A stretch of DNA of 63,884 nt from JBBTCJ01 sp038043285 (GCA_038043285.1 JBBTCJ010000068.1:1-63884), one strand, 5' to 3'. Positions 38,801-47,109 are shown, counted from the stretch's first letter. Numbers and translations are program-made. The notes: generated by a model from the sequence alone, not told the origin.

Positions 38801-40630
38801 AAGGTGACGGTCTACCAGGCACCGGGCGACCCATCCACGGCCGGTCCAAACCTGACCAACATGCGAGACAATACCTTGACCGGCAACGCCCCGGCCGAGT
38901 TTACCAGCGGCAATGCGATTCGAAGTCTGTCTTTCGGGCGTGACGGCAGCGGCGTTACGTCAACCGATCGAACGTCGCCGGCGATCGTGTTTTCCGTCGC
39001 CCCGAGCGCGCGTGGCACAGCCTGTTCCGACGTTTCCTCGGAAGCGCCCGACCCGCTGGCAAGCCCCGCGGATGGCGATCGAGTCGCGGCCGACTTGTTC
39101 GTCGCACAGGCAGGCCCGTTTGGGACTTACAATGGACCCGTCCTCCCCTGGTGTGACTCGAACCACGGCAACTGCCTGATCGCCGATCAGACTGTCCTGG
39201 GGCTGGGGCCTCTGGTTTCCGGCGGAGCCGGCGCGTCGGACAACCTGGTCGCGCTCGAGTTGAGCGAGTTCAACCCGACCAGCGGGCTGGCGTACCTCAC
39301 CTTCGATCAACCGTCGTTCGGTGGCGACAGCGCGACCATCTTCGTTTTCGATCCCCTCAACGGTCCGTTTCGACCAAGCTCATTGCGGACCTTCGCCGCC
39401 GCGGCCAATCTCGGCCTTGCGTCAGCGGACGAAATCGACGCGCTTGCGGTCTCGGACGTTTCACCACTCGGTCAATGGAGCGCCGGCGATGAAGTTCTCT
39501 TCTCCCTGACCCCCGGCTCCCCGGTCGCCGTAGCAAACGGGTGGTCCGGCGCGCATGTGTTCAAAGTCATGTTTGGTCAAGCGGCGGGGTTGGGACCGGG
39601 GAACATCTATATGGATCCCTCAGACCTCGGCATGCTTCCCGCGGATGACGTGGACGCTATCGACGTCGCCGTGATGGTGTTGGCGGATTGCAACAACAAC
39701 GGCCTCGAAGACCGTTGCGAGATCGCCCTGGGCCTCAGCGAAGATGGAGAGTCCGACGGTATCCCCGACGAGTGCGAGGACAAAAACCGATATGTGACCG
39801 TCCCGCCGAACGTCCTTCCCGCTGGTGCACGAGCGATCCGCGTCGAACTGATAACCCTCATGCAGCCGAATCCGCCGAACATTCCCCAGAATCCTCCGCC
39901 GGACTTCTCGGCCTTCCACGGCAAGACGCGATACGTCAACCTGGTGAGGATGTGTCGGGGCGGCGCGGAACCGGGCACGGTAATCTGTCGCGGTCAAGCA
40001 GAGTGCGACGCCCGTGGACTGGGTGGAAGCTGCGAGCAAATGCACACCTGCCAGGGGGGAAGCGAACCGGGCGGCATTCCTTGCGGCGGTTCCGGGGATT
40101 GCGATGGCCGCGGTCGAGGCGGAGTCTGTGCCCCGAGCATCATCTGCCGCGATTCGGAATCACTCGAGACGACGTTCCGCTGCGCCGTCGTGGATTGCGA
40201 CCCAGAATATTACGACTGGGGGACGGAACTGGGTGGGGCGGCGCTTCACGTGACCGGATCCGTCGTGGTACCCAGCTCTCTGTATCATGTACGAACCCTT
40301 GCCGCCAGCTGCCAGGGCAACGAAGACGTGTGCCTGGACGTGTCGCAAACCATCGTGGTGAAAACGTCCCGTTGGGGAGACACCGGCGCCCCATTCCAAC
40401 GTGCCGCCCCGATGGCCCTGGCCCAGCCCAACGTGCTCGACATCGCAGGCGAGGTCGACAAAGTGAAGGATCTGCTCACGGGCGTGTTGATCAAGCAGCG
40501 GGCCCAACTGCAACCCAACCGGCCCAACCCGATGGCCAACGTGAATGTGCTCGACATCGCCAACGTCGTCGACGCCGTCAAGGGGATTGAGTACCGGTTT
40601 CCCGGGCCGGAGCCTTGTGCTTCGGATTGA
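35858..40630 (+). CDS. Giant secreted cysteine-rich multidomain protein B
   Basis: 1590 residues from the ATG at 35858 (GGGGG seven bases upstream). The signal (CLVAYGVVGVALFCAPAWGQ) begins about 70 residues in, so the ATG at 36008 is a real alternative. Order: module copy 3 (36260-36834); a cohesin-like beta domain with a run of nine prolines; Cys-rich segment; thrombospondin type-3-like calcium repeats (DFDADTVIDDCDNCP, DTDSDGVGNNCDSC, DADFDTIPDGCDVC); a long beta-rich part (about 38040-39680); NNNGLEDRCE and SDGIPDECEDKN; and module copy 4 with inserted Cys-rich loops (39778-40627). It ends without a recognised anchor. Only 95 bases separate it from protein A. The shared modules suggest one system, perhaps a Ca-dependent surface or matrix assembly. 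Confidence 0.83.
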   Translation: MSSQVKTHMPNQSTEKGRCRPTVILGQAGNLEMPYPIALRNSTCAFDFLTMEGTRRGDFRRTPGSISVPLARLCLVAYGVVGVALFCAPAWGQEIIRPKSSFEVTRGVQTGTGVAPQWTAGCPVTDAPTDEPTPIRKNRYLSLQPGNAGIQVALQVELIASEYFPACVGIKKWVGPPDAATGIVRLQDVPEYRDWSLDPTVIHVGDVEIVPVASYEVRAIALGCDTAEPLNFSAALAVSTIDRPGFEFWGDCVGLFSGTWPGPDGVVNFDDIVAMVQLFNETANAPPIVQMDLAGARPDGVLNYDDIFWVVRAFDSQPYPFQSPCGAVGQTARVAEQQAPALMSCTLAHDTVVVGTTEEFTIFLGDAANLGAYQTQVRITPVGTAIDGGLYIGCPPPPPPPPPGVEVYTTDGRFVFLPVGIRDVTRSCPTRRLGAMTAVGVGVTVPASPPGYVATYALTVNNTAVPGTEYRVAIVPSREPYNSPLAPREESFVRDSSGLPLPMSTGSECLLRIAVDCQTVGVVGHGVPDICDVTHPGNCSSVSGCRGYVCGTSADCDADLRPDECETDFDADTVIDDCDNCPMVSNQSQFDTDSDGVGNNCDSCQSVPNPMLVSDGTLPCAPAAGEMWQLDSDCDDFGDPCDKCPGFDDALDADFDTIPDGCDVCAGGDDRVDCDRDFIPNRCEIRTSDQGLCTGPDCSTDCLTFQGPVTIGPDGMPDECQIACGETCHFLPDTAGIDSPTVEGAFEILLLDGTSMSVSVGGGGSTLISRGIPHSHGDAFDLNASDEPCAPPVDFLANPSVGRETHVAIGNMELSNGAVTVRAGQAYFATVSGSSRQTWYQDTLGEVQGTCFDFPAESFFDLFMEIDTGTMKLYNKSPVVVRAAIADLGWTFPTAASIFVNAPATPAVPLVDESGVQRGYLQRAQLGRAARFLPAQALGCRTSPGLGAPLSFVIDVDTTGLPVGSSPDPNDVRSDAPLLRKKVTVYQAPGDPSTAGPNLTNMRDNTLTGNAPAEFTSGNAIRSLSFGRDGSGVTSTDRTSPAIVFSVAPSARGTACSDVSSEAPDPLASPADGDRVAADLFVAQAGPFGTYNGPVLPWCDSNHGNCLIADQTVLGLGPLVSGGAGASDNLVALELSEFNPTSGLAYLTFDQPSFGGDSATIFVFDPLNGPFRPSSLRTFAAAANLGLASADEIDALAVSDVSPLGQWSAGDEVLFSLTPGSPVAVANGWSGAHVFKVMFGQAAGLGPGNIYMDPSDLGMLPADDVDAIDVAVMVLADCNNNGLEDRCEIALGLSEDGESDGIPDECEDKNRYVTVPPNVLPAGARAIRVELITLMQPNPPNIPQNPPPDFSAFHGKTRYVNLVRMCRGGAEPGTVICRGQAECDARGLGGSCEQMHTCQGGSEPGGIPCGGSGDCDGRGRGGVCAPSIICRDSESLETTFRCAVVDCDPEYYDWGTELGGAALHVTGSVVVPSSLYHVRTLAASCQGNEDVCLDVSQTIVVKTSRWGDTGAPFQRAAPMALAQPNVLDIAGEVDKVKDLLTGVLIKQRAQLQPNRPNPMANVNVLDIANVVDAVKGIEYRFPGPEPCASD
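36260..36834 (+). other. KNRY/WGD/paired-helix module, copy 3 (in protein B)
   Basis: RKNRYLSL, ALQVELIAS, EYRDWSL, VIHVGDVEIVPVASYEV, FWGDC, then two dockerin-like Asp loops, PDGVVNFDDIVAMVQLF and PDGVLNYDDIFWVVRAF. It is the clearest copy for the paired calcium-loop idea. Confidence 0.7.
39778..40627 (+). other. KNRY/WGD/paired-helix module, copy 4 (in protein B)
   Basis: DKNRYVTV, AIRVELITL, FHGKTRYVNL, an inserted pair of similar Cys-rich loops, then LETTFRCAVVDCDPEYYDW, ALHVTGSVVVPSSLYHV, SRWGDT, VLDIAGEVDKVKDL and LDIANVVDAVKGIEY. Confidence 0.7.
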
Positions 40631-40829
40631 CCACGCTCGAAATGTCGGCGGTTCGACAGGCGAGGCCGGCTGCACCGGCGGAGTTCTGCGCAGGCGATTT
40701 CTTATCAACCCAACTTGTTGCCGTCGTTCCATCGTGCCGTGCAATTCAAATTGAATGCTGCCGTATGACACATGCGAGAGTCAAACAAAGACTTCTCCAC
40801 CGCGAGCCTATCTGAAATGCCTTTCCTTC

Positions 40830-41972
40830 CTACGCGGTGGCCGCCATCCCCATTCGCCGCAGCCAGCGGAAGTGCGACGCCACGCCTGCCAGGAAGGTCT
40901 CATTGGCCGAGTACTTCAGTCCAAACTCCCGGCACGTCTCCTCCACAAGCGGCGCCAGCGATCGGTAATGCACATGACAAATCTGCGGAAACAGGTGGTG
41001 CTCAATCTGAAAGTTCAGCCCCCCGATGAACCAGGAAAGCAGTCGGTTCCGTTGCGCAAAGTCCACGGTGGTTCCGACTTGATGGGCCGCCCAACTGGTC
41101 TCCATCCGGCCTGTGTCTTCTCGCGGCATGGGAAAACCAGCTTCCTCCACGCAGTGAGCTAACTGAAACACGACGCCGAGCACCACGCCCTGGATATGGG
41201 TTACCACGAGGTAGAACAGGAGCACCGCCCAAACGGGATGAAACAGGGAAGGGATCACAAACGCCAGCGAGAAGAAAAACATCTTGCCGCCCACGAAGGT
41301 CACGAGATCCCACCCCTTCGGCCTGGGGAACCGATGTCCGGCGATTCGGCCGGTGACCATATCGCGGAAGTCGTCAACGAGATGCCACTTGGCCGGTAGG
41401 AATCCGTACAAGGCCCACAGGTAGAAGTGCTGCAGGCGGTGAAACTTCAACCGCTTCTGGTGCGGCGACAGCCGACCGAGCAAGCCGAGGTTGATGTCGT
41501 CATCATGGCCGGTGATGTTGGCGAAGCTGTGATGGATTGAATTGTGCTTCCGCGCCCAAACGTACGAACTGCCGCCCAACATATCGAGTGTCATGGCCAT
41601 CAGCTTGTTGATCCAACGGCGGCTCGAGTACGCGTGGTGCCCGCCGTCGTGCTGGATGTTGAACCCAACGCCTGCCGTCGCCAACGCCAACGAGATCGCC
41701 AGCAGCGCAGCGACCCACCAAGTCGCCGCACTGAATACCAGCAGCGCGTAGGACGTGGCGAACCAACCGAGAACCAGCGCCGACTTCAGGTACATCTGCG
41801 GGCAGTCGCGCTCCGCCAAGCCGGTGCTTTGGAAGTACCCGTCGACCCGTCGCCGCAGCTCACGGTCGAATCCGCCGGCGGCGCAAAACTTCAGCCCGGG
41901 TGAAGCCAGGGAAGGCGCTTCCCGGTCCGGCTCGCCTCCCACGTCCTTTGCTTCCACCGCAATTCCATCCAC
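40830..41972 (-). CDS. Membrane fatty acid desaturase, linoleoyl/front-end type
   Basis: 380 residues from the ATG at 41972. A membrane di-iron desaturase with the three His boxes: HDGGHH at 108-113, HNSIHH at 143-148 and QIEHH at 322-326. The Gln at the start of the third box is typical of front-end (delta-5/delta-6-like) and linoleoyl-CoA-type enzymes. Four to five hydrophobic segments surround the boxes. It should introduce a double bond into membrane lipid acyl chains, with regiospecificity unknown. The gene converges on protein B and lies beside a DEAD-box helicase gene on the same strand. Confidence 0.9.
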   Translation of the reverse strand: MDGIAVEAKDVGGEPDREAPSLASPGLKFCAAGGFDRELRRRVDGYFQSTGLAERDCPQMYLKSALVLGWFATSYALLVFSAATWWVAALLAISLALATAGVGFNIQHDGGHHAYSSRRWINKLMAMTLDMLGGSSYVWARKHNSIHHSFANITGHDDDINLGLLGRLSPHQKRLKFHRLQHFYLWALYGFLPAKWHLVDDFRDMVTGRIAGHRFPRPKGWDLVTFVGGKMFFFSLAFVIPSLFHPVWAVLLFYLVVTHIQGVVLGVVFQLAHCVEEAGFPMPREDTGRMETSWAAHQVGTTVDFAQRNRLLSWFIGGLNFQIEHHLFPQICHVHYRSLAPLVEETCREFGLKYSANETFLAGVASHFRWLRRMGMAATA

Positions 41973-42519
41973 GATCTTGACGTCTCCTATCCGTGCAAGG
42001 GGAACCGTGACTTCTCGCTGTTGTTCGCTGTGTCCTCGGACCTGCCGCTCCGCTCGCCGCTGCCGAACCTCGAACCGAGGTCATGCCGGTATTGTTTGGG
42101 GTGTCCGGCACCTGCGCAGGTGGCTGAGCAGGACGGAGAGTCGCGCGACGGCCAAGGCCACGCATGTGTCGACCCCTCCATCATCGAGGCGGATTCTACC
42201 GCTCACCGTGCCACGAATCCAGCCACACAGAAAAAACACATCGTCAACATCTCCCCTAACGCTCGTAGGGTGCCTCGCGAGCGGCGATCCACCCGTCGCT
42301 ACGGCTACAAACCCGGCATGGATATTTCAGGTCAAGCTGGGCGAATCCCAAGCGACACCGACAGGCGTCCGCCCGTGTAAGCTCCGAAACCCCCGACCGC
42401 TTCCGGAAGCCATGCCCGTACTGGAGGCCGGGATTTCCGGCGGCGCCGCGTCGCCTACGCCAGGCGCTCGGGGCGCTCCGCGGCGATGGCCAGAGGCTTC
42501 GAGTGTCGAGCGGCGGCCG
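41973..42519. other. Long intergenic stretch, no gene recognised
   Basis: 547 bases between the helicase stop and the desaturase start, both on the minus strand. Open frames exist but lack coding bias. I see no clear terminator, promoter or repeat. Its length would allow a long 5' untranslated leader for the desaturase. Confidence 0.5.
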
Positions 42520-43791
42520 TCAGCGCATGGAGGCGGTAGACGCCGGCCGGTAACGGCCTCGGCTCCGCTGCGAAGGAACCCGACGCCGCCCACGCAGTCT
42601 GAGGTTGTCGGTCAGCGTTTTTCTCGCACTGTGCGGCGCCGGCGTGGTCAACGGTCCGGGTTCCGGAGAGCCGTCTGCCCGCTGAAGCGGTTGCTGAAGC
42701 AACCGCTCGATAGACCGGAGGTCGCCGCGCTCATCCGAAGTGCAGAACGATACCGCGGTGCCCGTGGCCCCGGCCCGGCCTGCGCGCCCGATGCGATGCA
42801 CATAGGTCTCCGGATCAGGCGTCATGTCATAGTTGATGACGTGGGAGATGTCCTTCACGTCAAGACCCCGCGCCGCAATGTCGGTTGCGACCAGAACCGC
42901 CGTTCGTGCCGATTTGAACTCAGTCAGCGCCCGCGTCCGCGCGCCCTGGCTCTTGTTCCCGTGCAGCGCGGCGGCGGGGATGCCGGCGCGGAGCAGCTGA
43001 ACGACCACTTTGTCTGCCCCGTGTTTGGTGCGCGTAAACACCAGGGTCCGTGTGCGAGGCGTCTGACCAAGGAGCTCCACCAACAGGGTCGGCTTGCCCA
43101 CCTTCTCAACATGGTGGACCCAGTGGTCAACGGTCGGCACCGGCGACGATACCCGCGCCACCTCGACTGGCACCGGATCATGCAGGATCTTGCCCGCCAG
43201 GTCGCGAATCGCGGTTGGCATGGTCGCCGAGAAGAGCAGGGTTTGGCGCTTCTGCGGCAATCGGGCGAGAATCCGCTGCACGTCAGGGAGAAATCCCATG
43301 TCCAGCATCCGATCAGCCTCGTCGAGAACCAGGATCTCGACCACGGAAAGGTTGACCAATCCCTGGTTCAGCAGGTCAAGCAACCGTCCCGGGGTGGCGA
43401 CCAGGACGTCGACGCCCCCGCGCAGCTTCCGGGCCTGCGGGTTCTGGCCGACTCCGCCGAAGACTACACCGTACGCTAGCTTGCAATAGCGGCCGTACGT
43501 GCGAAAGCTGTCGTAAATCTGCTGGGCCAATTCGCGGGTCGGGCAGAGGATCAGGGCACGGGCCGCTTCGGGGCGTCCCGATGCGCGTGCCGAGCGCTCA
43601 CTCAACCGTTGCAGGATGGGCAGCGCAAACGCCGCCGTCTTGCCGGTCCCCGTCTGGGCGGAGCCAAGAACGTCCCGACCAGCGAGTACGTGGGGAATAG
43701 CGGCGGCTTGAATGGGGGTTGGATGGCGGTAATCCGCCTCGCGTAATGCACGACGGAACGGGTCGGAAAGTCGAAGGTCTTCAAACTGCAT
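42520..43791 (-). CDS. DEAD-box ATP-dependent RNA helicase, RhlE-like
   Basis: 423 residues. All DEAD-box motifs are visible: the Q motif (FRRALREADYRHPTPIQ), Walker A AQTGTGKT at 45-52, PTRELAQQ, TPGRLLDL, DEAD at 157-160, SAT at 188-190, and the C-terminal RecA motifs VATDIAARGLDV and HRIGRAGRAG. The C-terminal tail is basic (RKTLTDNLRLRGRRRVPSQR), as in RhlE-type helicases that act on rRNA or in mRNA decay. Helicases of this group are often cold-induced, and the neighbouring desaturase would also fit cold adaptation, but that is inference. About 290 bases upstream, before the decayed gene, hold nothing recognised. Confidence 0.92.
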   Translation of the reverse strand: MQFEDLRLSDPFRRALREADYRHPTPIQAAAIPHVLAGRDVLGSAQTGTGKTAAFALPILQRLSERSARASGRPEAARALILCPTRELAQQIYDSFRTYGRYCKLAYGVVFGGVGQNPQARKLRGGVDVLVATPGRLLDLLNQGLVNLSVVEILVLDEADRMLDMGFLPDVQRILARLPQKRQTLLFSATMPTAIRDLAGKILHDPVPVEVARVSSPVPTVDHWVHHVEKVGKPTLLVELLGQTPRTRTLVFTRTKHGADKVVVQLLRAGIPAAALHGNKSQGARTRALTEFKSARTAVLVATDIAARGLDVKDISHVINYDMTPDPETYVHRIGRAGRAGATGTAVSFCTSDERGDLRSIERLLQQPLQRADGSPEPGPLTTPAPHSARKTLTDNLRLRGRRRVPSQRSRGRYRPASTASMR

Positions 43792-44077
43792 TCACTGATT
43801 CTCTCTGAAGTTTCCAGGCGAAGATGTGTCGGACGCGCCTCGCGTCTGCCTCTGCCACCGGTACCTGGCGATCGCACCAATGGCTGTCATTCCACGGGAT
43901 GCACCTTCAGGATAGTCGCTAGGCAGGGGCGTGTCAACCGCCGACTTCAGGCCGCTTAGGGCCTTAGGAGTCGTCGCCTTATGGGCGGGCCAGGGTCCAG
44001 GCTTCGTCGGGATGGGTGGCTTGGCCGCGGAAGGTCGGCGGCTTTTCTCTGGACGGCGTGCCTCTTCACCAGAGCGA

Positions 44078-44613
44078 TCATGGCCCGGTGAAGCTGTTCA
44101 GGAAGATCGCCAAGTCACGCAGGTTGATGTCGAAATCGCGGTCGCCGTCGAAGCGATCAAGGCACGGTTGTGATTGCGGCCCCATGAAGCACCCGTTCAG
44201 CGCCGCGAAATCGTCGAGGTCGACGCCGATGACGCCGGCGAGTTCGTGAACGACTCGCCAAGGGTCGTCTCGATGGCCGCCTCGAGGTCCAGCTTGTCGA
44301 TCCGCGTTTCGATCCGCTGTACCGCCATGTCGATCATCCGCCGCTGGGCCTCGACGGCTTTGGCGAGGTCGTTTCGGCCCAAGCCACGGAAAAAATGGAC
44401 GAGTTCCTCGTACAGCGCTGTCTGCGCCGCCAGGATCGCCTCGCCGCCCAAGGCCGCGCCGAACTGCTCGTCGGTGACGCCGGCGGTGTCGGCCTGTGGC
44501 TTGATCAAGGCGAAGATCACGTCGCGCAGCAGGATCACGTCGGTTCCTAGCCGGGTCAGCAGCGGCGGGTCACCCGCTTCGAGTTCGCGCGGGGGTGCGA
44601 TAATCCGACCTGT
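44078..44613 (-). pseudogene. Decayed gene: truncated unknown protein with frameshifted dockerin-like tail
   Basis: A coding frame follows a TGA at 44616-44614 with no ATG start: IIAPPRELEAGDPPLLTRLG leads into a long helical segment (GTG 44538, VTDEQFGAALGGEAILAAQT ... AKAVEAQRRMIDMAVQRIE) and ends at 44197. The dockerin-like C-terminus continues in a different frame: GVDLDDFAALNGCFMGP and DGDRDFDINLRDLAIFLNSF, with a stop at 44080-44078. So there is a 5' truncation and a frame change around 44250. The tail matches the type at the end of the protein at 51544-52371. I do not recognise the helical family. It could also be two fused fragments. Confidence 0.6.
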
Positions 44614-44822
44614 TCACGAGGTTTCCTTGTCGGCGTCATTTGGATCGCGTAATTGCCTGCGTCGAAGTGGATACGTCCGATAACTGTTGCGGGTTGAAAA
44701 GCTGGTAAATGTATCGTAGGATCGGCGACCCAGATTAGTGTTCACATGCCCATGCAGTCAGCTTCTATGCGCTGATTCAATCTGGGGCAATGGGGTAAAA
44801 CCAGAGGAACAAAAGGAGAACA

Positions 44823-46820
44823 ATGGTGATGAACAGGGGAAAGTTGTTGGAGTCCGGCGTTCGGGTGGCGGCCGTCGTGGCAACGTTAGCGCTGAGTGGT
44901 ACGGTCCTTGCGCAAGAGCACGGTCTCGGCGCGACCAAGGGCTGCAATCCGCGCTGCGTCGGTGAGAACATGAACTGCACCATGACGGCGCGGTTCCTGG
45001 ATGACTTTGATGACGTGATCGTGTTGTCAGCCGCGTGGGACGAAGTGGCCTCGACGGGCGGAACGGTCCGCGTTCCCGCGGTGGGCGACCTGCCGATCAT
45101 CGCGGTGGTCGGCAATGCGGTGTGTACGGACGACGGCGGCGTTTGCAACCCAGCCACGGGTGCGAATTGCGCTCTTCCGTGTCGGATGGCCCAATCGGGC
45201 AGCACGGTCGGCGGACTGCCGGGATTGACGGGCAGCGGCCGCGTCCAGTTCGCTCAGAAAACGTACGTGATTCAGCCGGACGACCCGGCCAACCTCGCGG
45301 ACACCGTACAGTTCGCGTGGTCGGACGAGTGCAATTCGGGGCGCTTCGACTGCCCGCAGACGACGCTGGTGACGCCGGCCGGGTCCGCAACGATCGTGAA
45401 AACCTGCGGGGACGGCAACGCATGCACGGAAGACGTGTGCGAGTTGGGCGTGTGCAGCTACATCGCCGAGTGCGGCAGCGCCGCGGACTGCGCGGACGGC
45501 GACGAGTGCACGCAGGACGTGTGTACGCCCGACGGATGTTGCGAGCACCCGCCGGTCGTCTGCGATGACGACAACGGTTGCACGGAGGATTCGTGCGACT
45601 CGGCTGCCGGATGCGTCTATACGCCGGAGTGCCTGGGCGCGGATGATTGCGACGACCAGGACGCCTGCACGAGCGACACCTGCTCGGTTGCCGGATGCTG
45701 CGAACATGCGCCGGTCGTGTGCGACGACAACAACAGTTGCACCGAGGATACCTGCGACTCGGGCACGGGCTGCGTCAACATTCCGCAATGCGTAAACGCC
45801 GATGACTGTGGCGACAACGATGCGTGCACCAACGACATCTGCACGCCCGACGGTTGCTGTGAGCACACCCCGGTGGTCTGTGACGACAACGACGCCTGCA
45901 CGCGGGACTCGTGCGACGCGGCCACGGGTTGCGTTCGCGACGCGATCACGTGCGAGGACAACAATTCCTGCACGGCGAATTCGTGCGTTCCCGCCACGGG
46001 TTGCGTCTACACGCCGGAATGCACGTCGGACGCGGATTGTGAAGACCAGGACGCCTGCATCAGCAATACCTGCTCGGCCGAGGGCTGCTGCGAAGATGCA
46101 CCGGTTATTTGCGACGACCGCAACTCCTGCACAACGGACTCGTGCGATTCGGCCAGCGGCTGCGTCTACGTACCGGAATGCACGTCGGACGCGGATTGCG
46201 ACGATCAGAACGCGTGCACGACGGACAGCTGCTCGGCTTCGGGTTGCTGCGAGCACGCGCTGACCATCTGCGAGCACCGCGCCTGCTACACCGGAACCTG
46301 TGACCCGGCAGGCGGTTGCGCGTTTGAACCGGTGGTTTGTTCACCGGACAATGACGTCTGCACGACGGAATACTGTGATCCGACGCAAGACGCTTGCGTG
46401 TCCGCTCCGGCGAATCCGATGCCTCCGGAGTGCGTCGAGGGCGAAGGGTGCACGCCGGGCTTCTGGAAGCAGCCGCAGCACTTGCAGTATTGGATCGGGT
46501 ACACCCCGACCGACGTCTACGATAAGGTCTTCGGGGTCAGTTCATTCGGCAACATGACGCTGCTTCAGGTGCTGGGCCAGGGCGGCGGCGGCAAGATCGC
46601 GCTGGGTCGGCACTCGGTCGCGGCGTTGCTCAATGCGACCAGCGGCGAGGTTGATTATGCCTACACCGTCGATCAGATCATCGCGATGGTGCAGGAGGCC
46701 TACGCCACCGGCGATTTCGAGGGCGCCAAGAACTTGCTGGCGACGGAGAACGAGCGGGGTTGCTCGGTCGACAAGTCCCGGTCTGGCGGGAAGACGGGAA
46801 TTTCGCGCGGCGGACGGTAG
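44823..46820 (+). CDS. Secreted protein of tandem cysteine repeats with GCTPGFWK-type C-terminal domain
   Basis: 665 residues; AAGGAG at 44813-44818. The start may be the ATG at 44823 or 44829. A signal (about 13-30, VRVAAVVATLALSGTVLAQ) precedes a short beta-rich N-terminal region. Residues about 195-535 are tandem Cys repeats that alternate two forms: CTxDxCDxxxGCVxxxxC and DACTxDxCxxxGCCEHxPVVC, about ten units in all, with nearly identical DNA between some units. The C-terminal domain starts GCTPGFWKQPQHLQYW and has TLLQVLGQGGGGKIALGRHS and VAALLNA, a domain type seen at the ends of many bacterial secreted proteins but unnamed to me. A strong terminator follows at 46870. Extracellular structural role inferred. 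Confidence 0.85.
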   Translation: MVMNRGKLLESGVRVAAVVATLALSGTVLAQEHGLGATKGCNPRCVGENMNCTMTARFLDDFDDVIVLSAAWDEVASTGGTVRVPAVGDLPIIAVVGNAVCTDDGGVCNPATGANCALPCRMAQSGSTVGGLPGLTGSGRVQFAQKTYVIQPDDPANLADTVQFAWSDECNSGRFDCPQTTLVTPAGSATIVKTCGDGNACTEDVCELGVCSYIAECGSAADCADGDECTQDVCTPDGCCEHPPVVCDDDNGCTEDSCDSAAGCVYTPECLGADDCDDQDACTSDTCSVAGCCEHAPVVCDDNNSCTEDTCDSGTGCVNIPQCVNADDCGDNDACTNDICTPDGCCEHTPVVCDDNDACTRDSCDAATGCVRDAITCEDNNSCTANSCVPATGCVYTPECTSDADCEDQDACISNTCSAEGCCEDAPVICDDRNSCTTDSCDSASGCVYVPECTSDADCDDQNACTTDSCSASGCCEHALTICEHRACYTGTCDPAGGCAFEPVVCSPDNDVCTTEYCDPTQDACVSAPANPMPPECVEGEGCTPGFWKQPQHLQYWIGYTPTDVYDKVFGVSSFGNMTLLQVLGQGGGGKIALGRHSVAALLNATSGEVDYAYTVDQIIAMVQEAYATGDFEGAKNLLATENERGCSVDKSRSGGKTGISRGGR

Positions 46821-46869
46821 CAGGCCTTGACCCGGTCGTGACGTGGCTGGGGACGGCGTGACGCAACAC

Positions 46870-46903
46870 AAAGGGGGGCGAGTGATCCTCGCCCCCCTTT
46901 TTC
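46870..46903 (+). terminator. Rho-independent terminator after the cysteine-repeat gene
   Basis: AAAGGGGGGCGAG at 46870-46882 pairs perfectly with CTCGCCCCCCTTT at 46888-46900 across a 5-base loop and continues into a T-run. It lies 50 bases after the stop at 46820. Confidence 0.92.
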
Positions 46904-46959
46904 CTGTCCATGGCATCGAGTCAACGCGAGCGGACTGCCCGTGGCGTACGGCGTGGCCC

Positions 46960-47109
46960 TTACAGAAAACTCACTTTTTGCGTACCGGGTTCCAAGAGCA
47001 CGTGCCCCGGTTCTCCAGTGATCGGTCGCTCAGTCTGACCCTCGACGCTCCGCAACAAGCGAAGCAGCTCCCGGTCCGGGTAACGGCAGACTGAAACCAA
47101 GGTGGGCAT
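46960..47109 (-). CDS. Small protein coupled to the pentaheme cytochrome gene
   Basis: 49 residues (MPTLVSVCRYPDRELLRLLR at the N-terminus, ending GTQKVSFL). The ATG overlaps the TAA of the cytochrome gene in a TAATG arrangement, which suggests translational coupling. No signal peptide or haem motif. It is too short for fold prediction by eye and could be chance, but the overlap and the even codon pattern make it worth recording. Confidence 0.4.
   Translation of the reverse strand: MPTLVSVCRYPDRELLRLLRSVEGQTERPITGEPGHVLLEPGTQKVSFL

Noticed and set aside
41973..42519. Plus-strand frame of 119 codons in the desaturase/helicase gap
   Set aside because: No ribosome binding site, no coding bias and no recognisable sequence features.
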